DNA of 36,852 bases from Propionibacteriaceae bacterium (lineage in GTDB: Bacteria > Actinomycetota > Actinomycetes > Propionibacteriales > Propionibacteriaceae), in contig PMLO01000058.1 in the NCBI GenBank assembly GCA_003158895.1, positions 13,013 to 49,864 of the forward strand, given 5' to 3'. Numbering within the stretch: the stretch's first letter is position 1; every line of letters begins with the position of its first letter. The position numbers were made by a program, and so were the translations under genes. Positions 32,283 to 36,852 of this stretch are shown here, in pieces. The notes under the pieces were generated by a model that was not told the DNA's origin, did no database searches, and saw only the letters and a program-made list of their open reading frames with translations.

Positions 32283-34562
32283 TCACCCGGCCTGGGTGAC
32301 AGAGAGATCCACGACCTGCTGGCGAAGGTCGCGGGTCTCACCGGCACCCGTCGTCGGTGCCGAATTCGTCCAGAGGACGAGTGACGTTGCTCCGCTCGGA
32401 ATTGTCACGCGCTGCAGAATCTCCGCATGGTGGTCGGTGACGTGCAATTGCCGCACGTCGGCACCAATGGTGAGTGTGGCAGCCGCGTCCGGCGTGTGCA
32501 CGTTGATCGACCCCTGAATGAGGACCGTCACATCGTGGTTGGTTGGGTTGAACAAGGTCGCGCGCGCGCTCGCCTGAGCCCAGCGCCAGGTCTTTCCGTC
32601 GGCTGATTCGGTGTCGTAAAAGCCATCGCCAAACTCGAGACGCGCGGGTCGCAGAACCGAGTCAAGTGACGGGAGTTTCGCGCCGCTCTGTCGCAATGCG
32701 GCCGCATAGGGGCGGAGGTCGTATATTGCGATAGTCCCGTCCGGGCTGACGAGTGGTGTCTGGGCGCCGATGGTTGCGATGATTTCCGCCTCGACTGCCG
32801 CACCACCGTCTCCGTAGCCGAGTCGATTCACGTAGAGCGCGTCGAACCCGGCAACAATGAGCTTCGGTATCGCCGCGGTGATGCCCGCTTGCAGCGCTAG
32901 AGGCTGCCAGTAGCTCTCCTGGCCCTTGATCCCGCCGAAACTCCAGGCTAAGTCGGAGTGCACGTACCCCAGCAGAAGGGCGTTATACGGGATGGACCCG
33001 ACAGTCCCTCCCTCCGGGAAGGCGATGTACGGAAGCTGGAAGACAGCGGCCCCCGCCCCGAACACCTCTTGCGCGTGGTGGAAGTACGCCTGATCTGCGA
33101 TCCAGGTGGTCGTGATGACAGCCTCGTTTGGGGTGAGGGCCGGGCTGGTCTGGTCGTAGGTGGCAACCGCGAGAACGAGCAGTGACGCCGCGACCGCGGC
33201 AGCTGGTCGGCGGCTCCATCGCCACCGGACGCGTGCCCTGCGCAACGCCTCGCCAAGCCCGACCCCGAGACCTGCAAGTGCGAAGAACGCGACGTAGACC
33301 GAGATCCGGTCCCAGGCACGCAACTGGGAGAGGCCGAAGACCGCGAGGACGCCATTGAGCCCGGCAACTGTCCCGCAGAGCACGGCGGTCAGGGCGAAGA
33401 CAGCGAACATGCGTAGACGTCGGCCCGGGCTTGCGGAGTTGGCCACAGACGGCAGCAGCAGCGCCACGGTGATCAGGACGAGGCCTGCCACGCCGAGCAT
33501 TCCGAGTGACTCCGTGCGCTCGCCGCCAATCAAGGAGTCGTTGGTGACCGAGGTCAGGTTCGCTAGCCACGGCAGACGGTGGTACGAGGGGGGCAGCAAG
33601 AGGTTGACAATCTTCAGACTGAAGAACTCGCTTTGTGCGTACGAGCGACCAGTGATCGCATCGGCGGCGCTCGGAGTACCCCGGAAGAGGAGCGTCGGTA
33701 AGGCAGACACGGCGAGGCCGATGCCAACCACCACGCTCACGGTAGTGGCGGTCAGGAGTGGTCGCAGCGATTTTGTGGCGATCAAACGGAGGATGGCCGC
33801 TGCGAGAATGAGGACGAGTGCGAAGACGGCGTAGTACAGCCCTGTTCCCAGCAGCGCGATGGACGCCGCGACCGTGCACCACTCTCGCCAGGAGTAGCGA
33901 CGTGGTCGCTGCGCAAGATCGACGTCCCCGTTGTAGATCCAGAAAGCGACCAGACACGCGAGAGGGACGACGGAGTACTCGGAGAGAAGCAGGTGGGACT
34001 CGTTGCGCAAGAAGTGGTAGGGGAGGAGTGCGTAGGCAGCGCCGAGCGGCACACTGAAAATGCGTGACACACCTAGTCCGCGCAGGCAGAGGTACGCAAC
34101 CGCTGCGATGGCAGGGAAAGTCATGACGTAGAACACGTTGAGCGCCCCGGCAGGTGAGAGGAGGAGCGACAGCAGCTTCAGAGTGAGCAGGTGCCACGTG
34201 TCGCCGACGGCGGACGGCCAGGGAGAGAGGTCTTGGCCGAACGGCGCGCCGAGCAGAGGTGTGTGTGTCAGCCAGCCCGTGGACTGCATGTTGCGTAGGC
34301 TCATGAGGTTGAGCGCGATGTCGCCGCCGGTACCCATCAGGGGTATGTTCAGGTGTGCCGACCACAGCTGCATCGTGACGGCAGCAATGCCACCGGCAGC
34401 CACGGCGCTGGCGAGCGCCGCGAGTCCTTCGGTTCGCGCGGCGCGCCAACGCGCCGCGCGTACGGACGTCCGACCGGCCAAGGGTGCCGGTGGACCAGAG
34501 CGGTGGGTGGTGGTCGGCTGAACTGAGGGCTCAAGCTCGGGCCCCACTGCGTCGACACCCAT
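32283..34562 (-). CDS. Large polytopic membrane protein, GT-C glycosyltransferase-like
   Basis: In this 759-aa protein, about 11–12 hydrophobic segments fill roughly residues 45–470, starting with AALASAVAAGGIAAVTMQL. The first outside loop has the acidic/aromatic stretch MGTGGDIALNLMSLRN and later PLLGAPFGQDLSPWP, similar to GT-C enzymes that use polyprenyl-phosphate sugars. An exported C-terminal domain (about 480–759) ends in a beta-rich segment. It is probably the transferase, or a related membrane protein, acting on the lipid-linked sugar made by the GT2/GtrA pair. ATG 34562 has GGAG upstream; ATG 34610 is possible but its extra codons are rare ones for this genome. No family name is certain. 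Confidence 0.7.
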   Translation of the reverse strand: MGVDAVGPELEPSVQPTTTHRSGPPAPLAGRTSVRAARWRAARTEGLAALASAVAAGGIAAVTMQLWSAHLNIPLMGTGGDIALNLMSLRNMQSTGWLTHTPLLGAPFGQDLSPWPSAVGDTWHLLTLKLLSLLLSPAGALNVFYVMTFPAIAAVAYLCLRGLGVSRIFSVPLGAAYALLPYHFLRNESHLLLSEYSVVPLACLVAFWIYNGDVDLAQRPRRYSWREWCTVAASIALLGTGLYYAVFALVLILAAAILRLIATKSLRPLLTATTVSVVVGIGLAVSALPTLLFRGTPSAADAITGRSYAQSEFFSLKIVNLLLPPSYHRLPWLANLTSVTNDSLIGGERTESLGMLGVAGLVLITVALLLPSVANSASPGRRLRMFAVFALTAVLCGTVAGLNGVLAVFGLSQLRAWDRISVYVAFFALAGLGVGLGEALRRARVRWRWSRRPAAAVAASLLVLAVATYDQTSPALTPNEAVITTTWIADQAYFHHAQEVFGAGAAVFQLPYIAFPEGGTVGSIPYNALLLGYVHSDLAWSFGGIKGQESYWQPLALQAGITAAIPKLIVAGFDALYVNRLGYGDGGAAVEAEIIATIGAQTPLVSPDGTIAIYDLRPYAAALRQSGAKLPSLDSVLRPARLEFGDGFYDTESADGKTWRWAQASARATLFNPTNHDVTVLIQGSINVHTPDAAATLTIGADVRQLHVTDHHAEILQRVTIPSGATSLVLWTNSAPTTGAGETRDLRQQVVDLSVTQAG

Positions 34563-35326
34563 CTGGCTCCATCTTTTGACTTGCTTACTGTCCCGCGACG
34601 CGCTCAGCATACTCGGCCGGGAAGCCTAGTCCCTGGCCTTACGGACCAGGCCAGCGACCAGTGCCACCTCGTCCGGGCTCAACTTCGTCTCGAGCAACGA
34701 CTCGTCCAGCACCTCAGGTGCCCGGCCGAACGGCTCCTCATCACATGGCTCCACAACATCCAGTGTCTTGGTCGTCACGACCCTTCCTGCCCAACCGGGC
34801 GGTAGAGCCACTTACACCGTTACTGCGACAGTCCGGCTATGTAGGCGCGTCGGTTCGTGGGTTCGATGCACTCGCCCGGCGTCGAGGCCTTGTGTTCGTC
34901 GGGTGTGACCGTAAGCGCGTCAATGGATTTTGGGTCCGTCGTGGAGCGATCAGTGCCGTCCCCGATGGAGTGCCGTTGGACAGAATCTGGACCTGGGACC
35001 GCGTCGAGAGCGAACTGCTCCACCAACAGCACCTGCTCGATGACTTCTCTTGGACTCAGATTCCAGACTGATACGAGGGTTTAGTGGTGGTCTGGTGAGT
35101 CTGTCCAGGGTGGGCGGCGCGTCGGTGCGGGGGTGAGGGTCGATGTCTTCCGATGATGGAGGTTCTCACGCCTTCCGCCCGAAAGACCTCGACGTACCCC
35201 CCGACCCGAGTTGATGTCAGCCACCACCTCGAGCCGGTGCCCCGATGTGAGACTGGGGCGCAACGGACCGATGCTCAGATGCCCGACCAGTGCCATCTCC
35301 GAGCAGCAGGGCTACCGCATCGCCGG
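34563..35326. other. Gap with gene remnants
   Basis: Of these 764 bases only 34811–35071 shows recognisable coding similarity (see the FkbM-type fragment). A minus-strand frame at 34626–34811 (ending KLSPDEVALVAGLVRKARD) looks coding-like but has no recognised family. From 35072 to 35326 I see no gene. TATGCT on the minus strand about 50 bases upstream of ATG 34562 could be a -10 for the GT-C-like gene. Confidence 0.4.
34811..35071 (+). pseudogene. C-terminal fragment of an FkbM/SAM-methyltransferase-like protein
   Basis: The frame contains GYVGASVRGFDALARRRG followed by LVFVGCDRKRVNGFWVRR, which matches the characteristic C-terminal end of a group of FkbM-like proteins (GASLxAL...GYxLVGC...VNAFFVR) from polysaccharide clusters. 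No methyltransferase motif or start precedes it. It is a relic on the right side of the island, in the opposite direction to its neighbours. Confidence 0.5.
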
Positions 35327-36811
35327 TCAGGAGTAGAGCTTGTCGTTCTTGCGGCGGAGGCGGCCGGTGTGGATGGCGCCGTCGAAGGCGACACGACCGC
35401 CACCGACGGTGGCGAACAGGATGCCGGCGCCGGTGAGGAGCACGTCGACGACTCCGATGAAGTCGGCTGCGCCCGGCTGGAACGGGCTGACGACACCCCA
35501 CTGCACGAACACGAGCAGGGCGATCGACAGGACCAGGAGCGCCAATCCGGCGATGCGCGTGCCGAGACCGATGACCAGCATGACCGCGATCGCGATCTCC
35601 AGCCCGATCTGCGTCCAGGCGATGATCCCGGGGCTCGGCACGATGGTCGCCGCCCACATGTCGCGGGTCGCGGTGAGGTGCGTGATGTGCTGCCAGGCCC
35701 GAATGCCGATCACCGCGGCGATGACCAGGCGGAACAACAGGAGGCCGAACGAAGGGAGCGCCTTGTACGTGCTGGGCGAGGCGAACTTGGAGACCAGCGG
35801 CTCGTCAGAGTCGTCGGGAGCGGCGATCACCTTGCCGAGCTGGCGGTCGCGGGCTGCGCGCTCCTCGCGACGTACGCGTGCCGCCTCTTGCGCGTCGAGG
35901 ACAGCTGTCTGCTCCACCGCCGGAGCGGCTCCGGCCACAGCGGCCGCGCCGAACGGCAGTGCCACCGTGGGAGCCTCGTCGCGGAACAGCGAACGCTGCG
36001 AACCGGTCGTCGCGGCCTCTGAGTCGACCGCATCCTGGGGAATCCCCTTCGCCTCCGGATGGACCTCAGCCCAAGAGGAGGGAGGCTCGATCGGATGGAT
36101 GCGGGTCGGCTCGTCGACCGAGCTCGACTCGACCTGGTCGGCGACCGGCTCGGTCTCGACCAGCACTGGCGCTACCGGCTCCGCGTCGACGACCACGGGC
36201 TCGGCCGCAGCGTGGGAGGGCATGAAGTCGTCAGCCTCGCTGACGCGTTCGGTGGCCACCGTCGTCGGAGCGGGCTCGCTGGGAGCGGGTACCACGGGGT
36301 GAGCGCTGAACTCGTCCGCCTCGTAGACGCGCTCGGGAGCGACCTCCGCCGCGTCGAGGGCCGGCTCGGTCGCAGGAACCTCGGCTGCAGCGGGCTCAAC
36401 CGCAGGCAGGACCTCGGTCGCAGCGGGCTCGGCTGGAGCAACCTCGGCCGCAACGGGCTCGACCGCAGGAACCTCGGTGGCTTCGGGCTGACCTGCGGCG
36501 GCGAAGGGGTCCCCGGCACCGTAATGGGACGACACATCGACGGGAGCGGCCTCGTTCCCCGGGAGCTTGGCTGCGACGGGGGTGTCCAGTGGTGTGTCCA
36601 GCGCCTCCGCGTCGGGGACTACGCCCGTCACGGGCTCGGCAGCGTGCGTGCCCTCCTCGACCACCGGCGCGTCCTCGTTCGCCATGGGTGCGCGCTCCTC
36701 GGCGACCGGCGTCGCGGCAGGCTCGGGCGGCTCATCGGTGTGGGTGAACCACGAAATGGCGTCGTCTACGCGATCGCGCAGGGGGTGCGACTCGTCCGGT
36801 TGGTTCGTCAC
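35327..36811 (-). CDS. DoxX-family membrane protein with long acidic N-terminal repeat region
   Basis: This 494-aa protein has a highly acidic region in residues about 1–330, made of irregular Ala-Glu-Pro-Val repeats (AAEVPATEPALDAAEVAPE and similar), probably disordered and cytoplasmic. A DoxX domain follows (about 355–480) with four membrane helices: LLLFRLVIAAVIGIRAWQH, IGLEIAIAVMLVIGLGTRI, LALLVLSIALLVFVQWG and VVDVLLTGAGILFA. DoxX proteins are linked to redox or thiol homeostasis. The GTG start has GAGGAGA five bases upstream. Most DoxX proteins are 130–180 aa, so the extension is unusual. It is not obviously tied to the sugar cluster. Confidence 0.85.
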   Translation of the reverse strand: MTNQPDESHPLRDRVDDAISWFTHTDEPPEPAATPVAEERAPMANEDAPVVEEGTHAAEPVTGVVPDAEALDTPLDTPVAAKLPGNEAAPVDVSSHYGAGDPFAAAGQPEATEVPAVEPVAAEVAPAEPAATEVLPAVEPAAAEVPATEPALDAAEVAPERVYEADEFSAHPVVPAPSEPAPTTVATERVSEADDFMPSHAAAEPVVVDAEPVAPVLVETEPVADQVESSSVDEPTRIHPIEPPSSWAEVHPEAKGIPQDAVDSEAATTGSQRSLFRDEAPTVALPFGAAAVAGAAPAVEQTAVLDAQEAARVRREERAARDRQLGKVIAAPDDSDEPLVSKFASPSTYKALPSFGLLLFRLVIAAVIGIRAWQHITHLTATRDMWAATIVPSPGIIAWTQIGLEIAIAVMLVIGLGTRIAGLALLVLSIALLVFVQWGVVSPFQPGAADFIGVVDVLLTGAGILFATVGGGRVAFDGAIHTGRLRRKNDKLYS

Positions 36812-36852
36812 GGCTTCTCCTCGGTCCAGATCCTAGGGTGGTCAGACACAGC

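Noticed and set aside
34626..34811. Minus-strand 61-codon gene next to the GT-C-like gene
   Set aside because: The end looks coding-like but there is no family match or clear start; at most a remnant.

Overview
The window is high-GC chromosomal DNA from an actinobacterium. The gene order ssd–tadABC–small pilins–DEAH helicase–methyltransferase–topA–tmk, the GTG starts and the Arg/Thr-rich CGTACG codon pairs suggest a Nocardioides/Aeromicrobium-like member of the Propionibacteriales. The taxon is inferred, not proven.

Layout. (1) 1–5249, plus strand: a Tad/Flp pilus operon with an Ssd/TadZ-like ATPase, the TadA motor, TadB and TadC platform proteins, a Flp-like pilin (DUF4244 type), a TadE-like minor pilin, a second TadE-like protein and a second, divergent short pilin-like protein. 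Very similar regulatory blocks precede the assembly genes and the pilin gene. (2) 5282–13072: conserved core genes, namely a minus-strand DEAH/DUF1998 helicase, a divergent class I methyltransferase, topA and tmk. Between the methyltransferase and topA lies a roughly 290-bp array of about 14 degenerate 21-bp units whose orientation flips in the middle. (3) 13409–35071: a surface-polysaccharide island placed where holB would be expected after tmk. Its left part holds a GDP-fucose-synthase-like reductase, an FkbM methyltransferase and a two-domain glycosyltransferase. These are followed by a GtrA remnant cut by an ISL3-family element that is itself broken, and by the tail of another lost gene. 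The middle part is two convergent operons. The plus-strand one is rfbH–rfbG–ferredoxin reductase–7Fe ferredoxin. The minus-strand one has eight genes, all overlapping: rfbF, GT2, GtrA, SDR, a dehydroquinate-synthase-like cyclase, a ThDP carboligase, an HpcH/HpaI aldolase and an SDR epimerase/reductase. A large GT-C-like membrane protein and remnants of an IS630 transposase and an FkbM-type gene follow. (4) 35327–36811: a DoxX-family protein with a long acidic Ala/Glu/Pro/Val repeat region.

How the genes may work together. RfbF, RfbG and RfbH make CDP-glucose, CDP-4-keto-6-deoxyglucose and the 3-deoxy intermediate. The [2Fe-2S] RfbH would be fed by the adjacent ferredoxin reductase/ferredoxin pair in place of the usual dedicated reductase. 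The ThDP enzyme, aldolase, cyclase and two SDRs then predict an unusual sugar: C-branched (compare yersiniose), carbocyclic, or both. The GT2/GtrA pair and the GT-C-like protein look like a lipid-linked export and transfer set for such a sugar. This combined pathway is the most interesting content of the window. Its chemistry is inferred from enzyme families only.
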